NCBI RefSeq assembly: GCF_003473485.1
Contig: NC_053048.1
Coordinates: 49,411,755-49,475,754 of the forward strand
Length of the DNA: 64,000 nt
From: Medicago truncatula
Lineage: Eukaryota > Streptophyta > Magnoliopsida > Fabales > Fabaceae
Direction: 5' to 3'
Below the pieces are notes generated by a model, which saw only the letters and a program-made list of their open reading frames with translations, was not told where the DNA came from and searched no databases. Shown one piece after another: positions 48,394 to 60,738 of this stretch (position 1 is the stretch's first letter; the number at the start of each line of letters is the position of its first letter). Position numbers and translations under genes: made by a program.

Positions 48394-50241
48394 ACACCAC
48401 GAAACAATGTTTAACCATTTTGCAGAGCTCTAACATTTCTTACGAAAACTACGAGCCTATCATTTTTTAACGATTTCTTCATAGTTTTATTTTTGTTGTG
48501 GAAAACAATTTCTTCGTGGATATTGAGTATTAACTTGCAATCTTTAAACAAGCCAAGGAATTGAGAAGACCCATGGAACAATTTTCTTTCTTAACGGCAC
48601 CCATGGAATTCATTAATGAAATTCAAGCCAAAAAGTATAAACTTTAATTAATATACACAATGTAAAATTATTTTACACATAAATTCAATCATTTATCGTC
48701 ACATCAATTAATAATATGACCATTCATGTATTTTCAAAAAAAATGTAAAGTAACTTTACACCGACGATGCATTAAATTAAATCAAAAATATATCTAACTC
48801 ACCTTTGATATAAAACAGCATAAGATGAGTTTTCCGGAGAAAAATAAAATACCATTATGCAGAATAATAAAATCTGAGAAGGATCAAACTTTTTTTTTTG
48901 GGTTAGAATGACAAAAAATAAAATATAGAAATAAACCTCAATATTATCTCCAATTTCGATGGAGAAACCTGTCAAAAGTTCTTATCAAACCTTGAAGAGC
49001 ACTCAAGTTATGCCTAAAAATCTATGCAACAATTGCCCATCGAGAAGGAATGAATAATAAAAAAAATTGTTGTCAAAATAGTAATAATATCATCCAGAAT
49101 TGTCGATTTAAATAAGATCGACGACATATGAAGTTGTCAATTTTATAAATAAAATAAAATATATTTAAAATTAAGGATTAAATAAGTTTTTCATCCATAA
49201 AACTATAGTGAATTTTTTATGATTTAGTGAATATTTTTGGAGGGATGCGTGGTGGAAGGAGTTCCACTTAATGTTAGATTCAACAGGTTACATTATTTAA
49301 TTAATAATAAATTGGCAACGGTAAGTGGTGAATCAGAAATTTTATAGGGTCTGGGCAAAAAATTTATCGCAAAACGTTACTTCTTTTCTACGAATAATTT
49401 CACATTTTCTACGGATATATCTTTCATACGCATTCTAAAATTCTATGGTATTACCTCTCCTAGGAACCTAAATCCTTGGCAAAATCTGCAGAAAATGTGT
49501 TTCCTGCGAAATTTACACAAAACTCTGCAGGTAAAACTAAAAGTTCTAGTAATGGCTGAGCATGCTACAAAGAAAGTTGGAGAATTATCTTAATTTGGTA
49601 CACCTTAAAATCGAAGAATTATCTTGATTTGGTTAATATATTTCATTTTGACATTTAAAAGTTAATAATAATACAGTGAATTTTGATTTTATTCCTAACA
49701 AATAAAATGAATTGTTTTCACGCGGGAAAAAAATTGTTTTTGTTTACAATGACATTTTTCTGCTAAAAAATGTCTTGTTATTATTTCCGTTCATGTAGTG
49801 TCTATATTATTATGTTCACGAAATATATTTTTTTTTTTTGAGAGAACAAAATATAAATAGCATGTCAAAATTATGTCCATCAGAGAATAATAACGAAATA
49901 TAAAATTTTGGAAGGGTAAAAACATCTCATTCTATTTTTTATAGAGATTAAAATCAAATTTTGTTTTATTTTTAAGAAGAAAAACTTACTTAATTCTGTA
50001 CCCAAAAAAAAAAACTGACTGAATTATGAAATTAAACAATTATTATTATAGTATACTCCTACGTCATCTTAATTCTTAACTTAAACTTATATTTGCCAAA
50101 CAGAGCCTTACCCAATTAAAATCGCAATTCCAGTTCCATTACCATACAGACGTTAAGAAACTGAAGCTCTCGGAGTGAAATATTGGCGTTTAGAGTTCAC
50201 CGCTACATACAAAACATCTAGGGTTATTTCGCCGCAGAAAA
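48394..50241. other. Intergenic and LSM2 upstream region
   Basis: At 48660-48770 paired words such as gtaaaattattttacac and gtaaagtaactttacac suggest a further degenerate MITE. The last 150 bp include the LSM2 5' UTR. No other gene is seen. Confidence 0.4.
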
Positions 50242-53200
50242 ATGGTAACCTTTTCCCATTCTCTGTTTCTTCTCCGTGCTTTCTGATTTTTCATTTCAGT
50301 AATTTGTTTTTGTATGTAGTTGTTCTTCTCATACTTCAAAGATTTGGTGGGAAGAGAAGTTACGGTAGAACTCAAGAACGATTTAGCCATCAGAGGCACA
50401 TTACATTCTGTTGACCAATACCTCAACATCAAGCTCGAAAATACTCGTGTTGTTGATCAAGACAAGTACCCTCACATGGTATCTTTCTCTCTCTCTCTAG
50501 GGTTTATTGCTACTATTTTTTATTGTAATCAATTCAGAAATATGAAAATATAGATTCAGATCAATACAATTCTCTCAATTAGATGAACCAATAGTTCACC
50601 TTCTAACAATTTGTTGCTGGTTGGTATAGTTGCCATGTGTTTCAATTCGAAGGCATGAACGCTAAATCATTGTAGGGGCTATTGGAAAAACCAAGTCCCC
50701 CATAAATTAAAGATAAGGTCCGACTAGAGTTTATAAAGAGAGACATCCCTCACCTTGCAAACCGGTTTTGTAAGGATGAGTTAGGCTCAGTATAAAACCC
50801 TAATATGGTATTAGAGCCCATTGATCAGGCCACCCACCATTTACGTATATGCACCAAACACATTAGTGTTGGGTGTGATGGGGTGTATTGGAAAAACCAA
50901 GTCCCATGTAGATTAAAGATAATCACCGACTAGAGTTTATAAATAGAGTCACCCTCACCTTACTAGCCAATTTTGTAAGGATGAGTTAAGCCCAATATAA
51001 AAACCCTAACAGAGGTGATGCAATTACATATTGAGAATGTCCTATTTTACCTTGATAGTGTAGTCTAAAACTACTATATAATATATAGATTTGTGCAGTG
51101 TATTGATTTTGAATTACTATGTGATAAACTCATAAGTAAGGTTGGGGATTTAAATTTATCAATTTTAAAATTATGTTCGAATATCATTGAGGATAAAACT
51201 GAGCTCAAAGATGAAAAACGTAGCTCAAAGCTTCGGTTCAGCCAAACTCAAAATTTAAACATGAAATGGTTATGAAAAGTGATATTCAGATCATCTCTAC
51301 ATTCAAAAACTCATATTCTGCTAATTACTAATGGATTAAGAAAGATGGGTTTTCCATTATTTAAAGCATTGCTGTTGAAATATTCCAAAAATGCTATTTT
51401 GAACTGTTCATTTCTAATTAAGTATGCTACTAGGCAAGGACAACCACACGTGCACAATAAGCAAGGACACCATTATTGATTTCTATTGAAGTTTTTGCTA
51501 TTGTTAAAGGTTGTAGATATGCTGATATTGTTTGATAACCTTTACTTTTGTGCATTAATTTTGCTGGCCAAATCCGTTGATGCATGATTTCCCTTTCTAG
51601 CATGTCAATCAAGCAAATTTATATTTTGAAGAACAAATATTCAAAATTTAAATTTGGATATTTGGTATTTGTGTCATTTTGTCAGCTTTCTCTATAGCTC
51701 AATAAAATAGGTTTTTTATTTTTTGTATTCTTAAATTTAATTTTGTTTTAGGGTTGTTTGTTGTTTGAGAAGGTGTTAGGAGGTAGGAATACAAGAGGCT
51801 AAGATGATAGTAAGAGCATAAGACTGAGATGTAACCACCAGAAAATTTTGTTTTGGTGCACCTTATGTGCTTATTTATTGGTTAATTTTGAAATTTTAAT
51901 GTTGCTGTAGATCTTGGTTATATTGTGAATTGAGAAAAAAAAATACTTAATAAAGTATGCTAGTGTTTGAAGAAAGAAAAACTGCAGAGGAAGGAAAGGG
52001 GATTTTTCTGTTTAAAAATCTAGGGGATTTTTAAATGCCATTTTTTCATAAAGCTAAAAATAAGCAGAACTATGTCTCTCATGGTACCATGCTGTTTGGA
52101 ATTATTGTTTTTGTAGGAATTTTGCCTTGACCTTCACATGAATCAGATTGTGTTATTTTTACTATTCTTCAATTCCTAACACTAGTAATGACTTTTAGAG
52201 ATATTTAGCTTATGATCTGCATTAGGTTTCTGTTTCCATGTGAGCAAGAGGAGGGGTTCAGGGTTCTTGTTTAAAATCTGCATTAGGTTTTTGGGGTCAA
52301 CATTAGGTTTCTCGTTTTCATGTTTGGTATGTTGCTTTATTACTCTTCTTCTACATGTATGTTCATCTGTTAATATGAAATGGATGTAGATTGAATGTAT
52401 ATGTGAGAATGTTTGCCACTGACAAGTTGCTTTCGTTATTTTTATCTGTGCTAAATGTTACTCTATGTCTTAAAAGTTTTATTCAAGGAGGCGATATTTT
52501 TTACTTCATCCACATTTAAACAGAGTTGGATAATCAGTAAATCGGTACAATTATAGCAATAATAGTAGGGGAAATTTGTGGTCCTGAGTGAGCCTACTAA
52601 TGTTCATCTTTCCTATTTCTGTTATCCTAATTGTTCATGAATAGGGAGACATTGAAACGGTCATTATAACTTATTTCTTGAAGAGAATTTGAAATTGAGA
52701 AGTATATTTGGATTTTGGAGTAAGGCTTTCCAAATTCTGGTTTTCATCTTATGTAGGATCGTAATGAAGGTAAAATATCAAATGAAAGGAGCATATCATG
52801 AATAGTAAGATCATATAAAAAATTATGATAATATAACTAATTAATACCTATAATTATATAAACAAAATTTAAGAATTTTGATATTTATTTATTTATAGTT
52901 ATGGTATGATGAATATTATATTATATATTTGATAGTCTTCATGAAAAGAAAAAATGTGCATTACAATAAAAGTTTAGTTCCTTAAAAAAAAAAAAAAATA
53001 GTTCAAATAGGAGCCTGAGAAGGAATGTGTTTGAAAGGTCTGGAACAAAGTCTCAACAATTGCGTCTAAAATAAAGAACTTCAGTTAAAAAAGAAGAAAA
53101 ACAAAAGTTTCAGGTAGATGAGACAGAGTAAGAGAGGTTCAGAGAGGAGAGAAAGACAATGGGTTGGGAGACATGGATAGAGGTTGATGGACAGAGATAG

Positions 53201-54161
53201 GCAGATAGAAGTTGATAAATGAGAAACAGAGTCAGATGAAGCAATGTTGTCACTGGCTTTGTGTCATTATCACGAGTTGTACTGCAGCTTAACCTGTCAC
53301 TTGTCTCACAAAACTATAACGATCTCACTGTTCCTACAAGTCTCCATGGAGATTCCACCCAATCTTTTCTATGTAACAATCCTCTATGTGGGATTGCACG
53401 ACCCTACAAGTAAACAAGGAATCTTGACAGCCTTGTTTGAGCTTGTTTATATTCAATTAATGGCTTTGTGTTTGAATGGAATGCCCCACAATTTTTAAGT
53501 CTTATGGCCCTGAACTATAGGTTATTTTGGAATGCCATTAAAAGGAGATATCAACAATCCCCGTGAGCTTAGCTCAGTTGGTAGGGATATTGCATATTAT
53601 ATGCAGGAGCCGGGGTTCGAATCCCGGACACTCCACTTCTCCACAATTAAGTTGTGTGAGCTCTAGCCACTAGGCTACTTGACCAAAAAAAAAAAAAAGG
53701 AGATATCAACATCGTGAGTTTGATATGTACATAGAGTAAAGGATAAAAACCTAGGTATGCTGCTATCATAGAATAGATAAACAAGGGATGTTACAAGGAT
53801 ATTTGCAAAAGGTTTGTAGAAATGATCTTGGAGTTTGAGAGAGCTGAACAGTAGAATTAGCTAAAATATACCCAAATTTATCAAACCCTCGTATTACCTT
53901 ATGCACTTATAAAGGGCAAACTGTATGTTATTTTCCGGTTGATTTTATTATATTTGACTCTTAATTTGATTGACCTAACTAGCTTCAGATTTGATTCTAT
54001 TTTTGTTATGGATTAGTCAGTAACGTATTGTTTGATGTCAGCTTTCTGTAAGGAACTGCTTCATCAGAGGATCGGTGGTGAGATACGTGCAATTGCCGCC
54101 AGAAGGGGTGGACATCGAACTATTGCACGATGCCACAAGGAGAGAAGCCCGGGGTGGTTGA
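50242..54161 (+). CDS. LSM2: U6 snRNA-associated Sm-like protein LSm2
   Basis: Subunit of the nuclear LSm2-8 ring on U6 snRNA (splicing) and of the cytoplasmic LSm1-7 ring (mRNA decapping and decay). Three coding exons: 50242-50244 (the ATG only, then GT), 50320-50478 and 54042-54161, giving exactly 93 aa as in other plants. The Sm1 motif is in LVGREVTVELKNDLAIRGTL and VDQYLNIKLENT; the Sm2 motif is FIRGSVVRYVQL. The C-terminus ends ARREARGG-like (TRREARGG). The single-codon first exon means the start is split from the rest by a 75-bp intron. The second intron is 3.6 kb and holds a TRIM-like element and a SINE. Confidence 0.96.
50671..51011 (+). mobile_element. TRIM-like LTR element (fossil) in LSM2 intron 2
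   Basis: Two direct repeats of about 135 bp (roughly 50671-50805 and 50876-51011) share ttggaaaaaccaagtccc, gactagagtttataaa and ttttgtaaggatgagtta. Directly after the first comes tggtattagagcc at 50806, a typical primer-binding site for initiator Met-tRNA. Only about 70 bp lie between the repeats, so this is a terminal-repeat retrotransposon in miniature without coding capacity. The repeats have diverged, so it is not recent. Overall structure is complete; exact ends are uncertain. Confidence 0.75.
51012..53539. other. LSM2 intron 2, remainder
   Basis: AT-rich intronic sequence. A purine-rich stretch lies at 53050-53240 (repeated gagaga/cagag words). Short frames such as 53244-53498 show no domain. 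Confidence 0.4.
53557..53694 (+). mobile_element. tRNA-derived SINE, best-preserved copy
   Basis: Box A ttagctcagttggtagggat and box B ccggggttcgaatcccgg (a full T-arm stem) are followed by ctctagccactaggctactt and an A tail. The 17-bp duplication aaaaggagatatcaaca is perfect at 53540-53556 and 53695-53711. It resembles a tRNA head but lacks an acceptor stem, so it is not a tRNA gene. It lies in LSM2 intron 2. Confidence 0.95.
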
Positions 54162-55224
54162 TTTTGCTATTGTTGTAATGTATCTTCTGTATGAGAATTC
54201 ATTAGGCTGGAATATCATATACGATATCGTTCCTGCTTAAGAAAGAAACTATTATGAACTGTCATGAATTTTATTGCGTCTATGTATAAGAGATTATATT
54301 TGATGTGCGTACACAGAAATACTGGATGATAAAAAATTCCATTGTGCAAGAAGAATATATTCCAACATGTGAATATTGAAGACATTACAAAAATGAGGTT
54401 TTTTTTTTACGCAAAAAACGAGGTCCTTTGAAATTGAATGTCTTAGTTCATTTATTTTACTGGAAATCACTTAATTCATTCCACAAAAAGAGACATAGTA
54501 GTACATATGATTGATGATGATACCAGTGGCATTTCTGAACCAGCAAATGCTGAACGGTGACGAAAGTTCACGAATTCAAAATCTCAATGCCTCCCGCAAA
54601 AAATAAAAAGGGGTTAAATGGACCTACCAAACAAATTATCCCTATCAATAACAACAAGAAATTTGTTTCAAATGGAGGGGGAAAAAATTGTGTTGTATTT
54701 TTTTTTTTTTAACAATACGTTAATCTATATTGCAATACATTTTTATTAGTATTTTACTATATTGCATGTTTAATGCTAATGAAAAAAAGTCGAAACATAT
54801 ATCGGGACTTTTTATGGTTAATATACAATATTCATAATTATATGTGTGAGTATAACTTACTTAACAAGGACGCTAGTAACCTATCGATAAGAAATTTGTC
54901 TTTTTTTTAAAATGAATAAAAGGGGTGCTCTAGAATTAAGCTTAAGAAGACATCCAAACTGTTTATTACTTTATCTTAAAATCAATGATGAGATTATTTT
55001 ATACAAAAATAGAGTATCACAATTGAAAATTTTAAAAGTTAAAAAATATGTAAAATTTATTCGTGTAACACGCGAGACAATCGCTACCGACCTACTCGAG
55101 GAAGAAAATACGCAAAAATGAATCTGAAGTTCTAAACCCTTTCTTCCCTCTCTCAAAATTTCTCATTCCCTCGCAGGTTAGTGGTTATTTTCACTCTCTC
55201 ATTCTACCGCATCTTTGTGGTTCG

Positions 55225-56482
55225 ATGGAGAACACAACAGCGATTGCAACTAATGAAAATGTGAGCAATTATATTCACGATGATATAACATTCTCCATTA
55301 TATCAAAATTACCTCTTAAATCTTTTAAGCGATTTGAATGTGTTCGTAAATTGTGGTCTCTCTTATCTGAAAACCATCATTTCATGAACATGTTCCGAGA
55401 TAATTTCTTTTCTAATTTGCATTCTTGTTCTTATTATGACCAATCATCTCTAATCCTAAAGGTTTATGAACCCCATCAGGAAGTTTTATATTTTCTTTCT
55501 GGTCAGAGGTTCGAGAATAAGGTCAAATTAGATTACTCAAATCCATCTGCACATCCATTTGATTTTCGTATTTTTGGTTTTGGTAGTATTAATGGCACAC
55601 TCTGTCTCCATGAATATGATAATTATGGCAAAATTGTATTGTGGAATCCATCTACCCAAGCAATCAAATTCATTCCTCTCAGTCTTGTTGAGTTAGTTGA
55701 GTCGTCTATCTCGGATGCTGGTGAGGATTTAGTTAGTATATTGATGTTTTGTCTTATCTTCATGGATTTGGTTATGACAGTGTTACAGATGACTATAAGG
55801 TCATTCGTTATGTATGTTTTGTATGTAACACCCATGGACGAGTGAACAATATATTTTTAGACTCTTTATTGAAAGATATCTCTTTAGACTCCTTATGGGA
55901 GATATATAGTCTAAGAAGTAACCCGTGGAGGAAACTTGATGTTGACATGCCTTATTCTTTGGAATGTATTGAGGGCACCCAAGTCTACATGGATGGAGTG
56001 TGTCATTGGTTGTGTGAAGATGACTATGAATCTTTGCAAGGGCATGATAGTCCATCTGGACCATGTTTGGTATCATTTGACTTGAGCAATGATGTATTCT
56101 TCACCACACCTATACCCTCAGACTTAGATGGTTGTTTCTATGTTGGAGAATCGTGGATAAACTTGGTTGTGTTAAACGAGTCCATTGCCTTGATCTCATT
56201 TCATGAAAAGACGGCTTTTTTCACATATCAATTTTGGGTGAACTTGCTATCAAGGAATCATGGACCAAACTCGTCATTGTTGGACCGTTGCATTGTGTTG
56301 AGCGTCCTATCGAAGTGGGGATGAAAGGAGAAATATTCTTCATTAGAAAAGATGGAGAACTAGCTTGGCTTGATTTAAGTACCAAGATGATTGAGGGGCT
56401 TGGTTATAAAGGAGGGGGTCCTACTGCTCGGGTAATAATATACAAGGAAAACATTCTTCCAATTGGAGGAATAATTAATTAA
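55225..56482 (+). pseudogene. F-box protein with FBA domain, in three frames as read
   Basis: About 419 codons from ATG at 55225. F-box at residues 15-60 (IHDDITFSIISKLPLKSFKR, FECVRKLWSLLS), then F-box-associated domain signatures: GSINGTLCLHEYDNYGKIVL, WNPSTQAIKFIPLS, YLHGFGYDSVTDDYKVIRYV, WRKLDVDMP, VYMDGVCHWL, LVSFDLSNDVFFTTPIP and IKESWTKL. Such proteins are substrate receptors of SCF ubiquitin ligases. The frame changes twice: near 55745-55755 (run gatgttttgtc) and near 56215-56222 (run gcttttttcac). One extra T in each run would join the frames. Apart from these, no stop interrupts the gene and no intron is needed. It is either a young pseudogene or affected by base-call errors. Confidence 0.88.
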
Positions 56483-56743
56483 TTGTTTTTCTTGTTTTCA
56501 CCAAGAGGTATATGATTGTGGTTCTTGAGATATTACCTTGTATACAAAGTCCCTTGTCAAGAGGTATTTGCACAATTATTGTTAAGTAAATTAAGAAATC
56601 ATTTGATCTTGCTTTATGAATTTTACTTCGAATGTTTAGTCTCTTTTCATTTGCAAACGAATCTGATTTCTATATCAATGAAAAGAATGATCTTTGGTTT
56701 ACTTTATAATCTGATGAGCAACAGATCTATATTTGATCTGTCA

Positions 56744-56929
56744 TTACATTCTGCCAGCAATATGCATACCATTTTGTTTAGTTTCCTGGTTTATTGTCTT
56801 TTGCATCCAAAATCCAAATTAATAAACTGATCTTGTTACATTCTGCCAGCAATAGCATACCATTTTGTTCAGTTTCCTGGTTTATTTTGTCTTTTGCATC
56901 CAAAATCCAAATTAATAAACTGATCTTGT
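56744..56929. repeat. Tandem duplication, 92 bp x 2
   Basis: Copy 1 (56744-56835) and copy 2 (56836-56929) begin ttacattctgccagcaata and end ataaactgatcttgtt. They differ at a few positions only. Located 260 bp downstream of the F-box gene, possibly in its 3' UTR. Confidence 0.92.
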
Positions 56930-59520
56930 TCAAGCTTGATGACTTAGTTCAAATCAATTAATATTCGTCATAACCCCTTTATTATTAAAAATCTTACCAA
57001 TTTCAGTAAAATAGCCAAAGACCACTAGTTAATTTGAGTTCCACTCTGATTTATGTGATGTAAAATATCCGGGTTCATACGAGGTCTTGGACTGGATGGC
57101 CTGTATGAATTCCCCAATCTACTTCACCAGTCTCCCAATGTAGTTTCCTCATAACTCTATTGTGTTGTGCCTTATATTGTTCTTTTCAAATAACCACCTG
57201 ACTCTAACTTCCAACGAGTTTTTGGTTGTGTCTGTAAACGGCCTATAGTAAGCGTAAGTGTTTTTCTTCAGATGATAGACTAGACTCTTTATTTCAAATG
57301 ATGTCACTGTTACTAAATTCGATTTTTCTTACAAGTATCATCTCCCCTCTATACTGCCCCTATGCCACTTTGGAATTCAAATAAGAAGGATGCTACTCAT
57401 TTATGTTGTGTCGTTTCTTTATTGAGTCGCTTGATTGATAAACTGAATCTTTACCTGTCCTTTAACAGGCAGCATTTTGTGCATGTGATGTTGATGATTT
57501 TCGGCATGCTGGACCACTTAAGTTGGTATTTTCTAATTCTATGCAGTGGTTGGGCAATCAAGGCTTGGAATAGCCTGTTACTTGGTCTGGTTTTTCGCAT
57601 CTTATGCTTTTATATGGTCGTGATACATTGTAATTTTAGTGTTTTTGGACTTTCGGTGATATGGAACAGAGATTTTCATAGATAATGTTAGAGAGAACTG
57701 AATTTTGTTCTATGATGGATTTGGGAGTTTTTACTTTTTGCTATCTCATTGATATAGTACAATATCATCGTTTTGAAACCCTCCTTTTGATTGAAAGAAA
57801 CCTCCTAAATCATGTGGTTTAATTTTAAATTGTTCATTTGATCACTATAGAAAAGTTGGACTAAGAAAGAATATAGATGCTCACTTGAGTCATTGAACAA
57901 ACCAGTAAGGGCCGAAAATGAACTGTGTAATATATTTGTCTATTATAATTGCTACATTAATGTGTTTGGTTCACTAATTTGCAAAATTTGACAGCACAGT
58001 GGCAAAGAGACAACACTACTTTGCGGAATTCGGAACTGATAGAAAATTTGTAAAGTAGTACTAGTATTAAGACTGTAAAATTGATAAATAATGAATTGTT
58101 GTTTCAGTGTGAAATGTTTTCTTTTTTATTCTAGTTTGTAACTCTTTTTGGGCATAAGAAATTGAGGCTCTAACCTTATGATGGAAAGTCAAAATTGCAC
58201 CAATTTGATATAAAGAGATAAAAACACATTTAGAACCACAAGCTCTGCTACTATATTCACTCTGCAGCAATCTCTTTCAACACCAAGTTGTCATGCCATG
58301 AACACAATACTTAGAGCAACAAAGTGCTTCCTGTTTGGAAGTTATGCAGCTTAACACATTACTGGATTTCTTATTTATTACCATATAGTACATGAAATCA
58401 TCCACCGTTTCATGTTGGCTCGAAAATAAGAAGAGTAGTGGCAAAAGATATCATTGAGATAATTAGAAGTTCAACAGATACGGGATTTGATTGAAATCAT
58501 CCACTAGTTCTCCATATTTCTTCCTCCGAACATCATTTCCTGGGTTGTAGTCCCAGCGGTACATAGTTTCTTTAGAATTGCATATTTTGCTTAAGAGTAA
58601 AATATGACCGGGTGCGCTATTCGCATAACGGTAAAACTATGACACTTATTTTACTTAAATTCAAAATTTGACTTAAATTCGATACAAACCTCTTCTTTAG
58701 CTTAAGTTTGATTCCTTTCATGTTTACGAGCAATTCGATCGAGCTTGTTAGATTTGGCTTGTTTGCTCGAATCTATAATTCAAAAGTCAATTTTTATTTT
58801 ATAAAAAAAAGTCAAAGTGTTTATAATTTTGTTTATCTAATTGACCTAGTAGCCACACATACTAAATAAATAACACATCGAGGAGGGCAAAATGTGGTAA
58901 CCCAGATTCAAACTTGGAATTCCACATAAAATATTTCAATAGTCAAACTAAGTTGTAACAACTAGGACTAAATATTGTCTCAATAGTCAAACTAAGTTGT
59001 AACAAATAGGATTAAATATTTGTCACGAACAAGAACAAGAAGTGTTTAAAGGATAGAGACAAATATAGAGTTCAAACTTGCATATATTGTATATCATTCC
59101 TAAATTATTACAATAGTTAATTAAATATTATGTTTAAAGCATTTTTTAAATATTTTATTTGATAAATTAAAGGTTAAGGCATATAATATTTAGATCCCAA
59201 TTCTCGATCACTTTGAATGGTGTTTCAAGGGCAATATGGAGTGGAGTACTTGTTGAGATCTCAAAGTGTTTAACTGACAAAAGAAACAAGACACAAAACA
59301 ACATTTCACGAGGACTTTTTTGTTTAACCGAAAAAATTCATTTCACTTTAGAAAAGATTCGAATTTTTTCGACCGTTGGGGCCCGTTGCAAACAAGGTAA
59401 CGGTTAGGACATAGGTAAGAATAGCCGTTGTCAAAATCAACCTTAATAAAAGTAACAAACAAACATTAAGACACAGTTTTAGAGAGAGAAAGAACACAAC
59501 ACAAGAGAGTTTGTTCATCC
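56930..59520. other. Intergenic between F-box and glutaredoxin genes
   Basis: No gene supported. A small tandem duplication (42-bp period, unit containing agtcaaactaagttgtaaca) lies at 58938-59022. The stretch 58840-58930 has tgacctagtagcc and ccagattcaaac, perhaps a decayed SINE. The last 100 bp include the purine-rich 5' UTR of the glutaredoxin gene. Confidence 0.4.
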
Positions 59521-60738
59521 ATGGGTTGCGTTTCCTCTAAACACATCAAAAAAGAAATCAACCAAGAAAAAAATCCTTACATTAACCATGTTGTTTCTCT
59601 CACTTCCTCAACCTATGGAGCACTCAAGTTAGACAACAACAGCAACAACAATGACTCATCCAATTCCATTGTTTCAGAAACAGAGACACAAACAGAGTCA
59701 AAAACAGAACCCAAATCAAACCCATCACCACCCCACAAAGACCCAGAAACTGTCTTCAACATCAATGCTTGGGAACTCATGGAGGGTCTTGAAGAAGGGG
59801 TACCCATTTCAAATTTTCCCAAGAAAAGCCCAAAGTCCGCACCTTTTCTTCGTGGGTTTATGGCTTCTGACACAAGAAGTCCATTGAAGTTTCTTAGTCA
59901 ATATGGGTCTCCAAAATCTACACTTAAGAAGCCATTGGGGAAAGAGAATAAGGTTCAAGTTACTAATATGGTAAGAGGTGGTGTTAGACGTTTGGATTAT
60001 AGTCCTAAGGGAATTTTGAAATCTACCACAAATTCTTCTCCTAAGAATTTGAAAGGGTCTCCATTTTCTGCAAGAAGAAACAGTTTTGGGAATGAGAGTG
60101 TGAGAAAAAGTCCTGGTTCTGTTCCTAGTCCTTTGTTTGATCCAGAGATTATTGCATCCTATGAAAAGGAACTTTCAGAAGAGGAAGAACAAATCAAGAG
60201 AATTGTTTTTGCAACACCGAAAACACGAAGAGCGAGAAAATCTCTCGATTCAATTGCCCTTTTGAACTTGTTTGAGAACAAGTGTCCTCCGGGAGGAGAA
60301 AATTCTGTTGTAATCTACACAACCACATTGAGAGGAATCAGAAAGACATTTGAGGATTGTAACAAAGTTCGATCGATCATTGAATCGTATTGTGTGTGTT
60401 TGCGTGAGCGCGATGTGTCAATGGATTCTGGGTTTAAGGAGGAATTAAGGAAGCTTATGGGAATGAAACAAGTTCAAGTTCCTGTTGTGTTTGTGAAGGG
60501 AAGGTTTGTTGGAGGAGTGGATGAAATTATGAAATTGGAAGATGAAGAAAAATTAGGTGTTCTTTTGGAAGGGATTCCAAGGGCATTAGGAGTTTGTGAA
60601 GGGTGTGGAAGTTTGAGGTTTGTGATGTGTAAGGAATGTAATGGAAGTTGTAAGGTTTTGGATGAGAAGCAAAAGAAAACGGTTAAGTGTGGTTATTGCA
60701 ATGAAAATGGAATAATTAGATGCTCTTTGTGTTGTTGA
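59521..60738 (+). CDS. Glutaredoxin-domain protein with C-terminal CxxC pairs
   Basis: 405 aa, intronless, like plant proteins of the At3g28850/At5g39865 type. MGCVSSK at the start suits N-myristoylation (Gly2) with palmitoylation at Cys3, so it is probably membrane-attached. Residues 30-255 are a long Ser/Pro/Lys-rich, likely disordered region with INAWELMEGL at 81-90. The glutaredoxin fold spans about 263-356: VVIYTTTLRG at 263-272, FEDCNKVRSIIESY, and the cis-Pro part VPVVFVKGRFVGGVDE at 320-335. The usual CxxC active site is replaced by TTLR, so classic thiol reductase activity is doubtful. Four CxxC pairs follow (359/362, 370/373, 390/393, 401/404), as in zinc-binding DnaJ-like modules. 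Confidence 0.94.
   Translation: MGCVSSKHIKKEINQEKNPYINHVVSLTSSTYGALKLDNNSNNNDSSNSIVSETETQTESKTEPKSNPSPPHKDPETVFNINAWELMEGLEEGVPISNFPKKSPKSAPFLRGFMASDTRSPLKFLSQYGSPKSTLKKPLGKENKVQVTNMVRGGVRRLDYSPKGILKSTTNSSPKNLKGSPFSARRNSFGNESVRKSPGSVPSPLFDPEIIASYEKELSEEEEQIKRIVFATPKTRRARKSLDSIALLNLFENKCPPGGENSVVIYTTTLRGIRKTFEDCNKVRSIIESYCVCLRERDVSMDSGFKEELRKLMGMKQVQVPVVFVKGRFVGGVDEIMKLEDEEKLGVLLEGIPRALGVCEGCGSLRFVMCKECNGSCKVLDEKQKKTVKCGYCNENGIIRCSLCC

Noticed and set aside
53557-53640. tRNA gene
   Set aside because: Good box A, box B and a T-arm stem, but no acceptor stem; it is the head of a SINE with flanking 17-bp duplication and A tail.
54912-55121. Basic 69-aa protein upstream of the F-box gene
   Set aside because: No domain, AT-driven composition, and it overlaps the probable F-box promoter/5' UTR.
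57362-57685. 107-aa hydrophobic protein
   Set aside because: Cys/Leu/Phe-rich chance frame in AT-rich DNA; no initiation context, no homology recognised.
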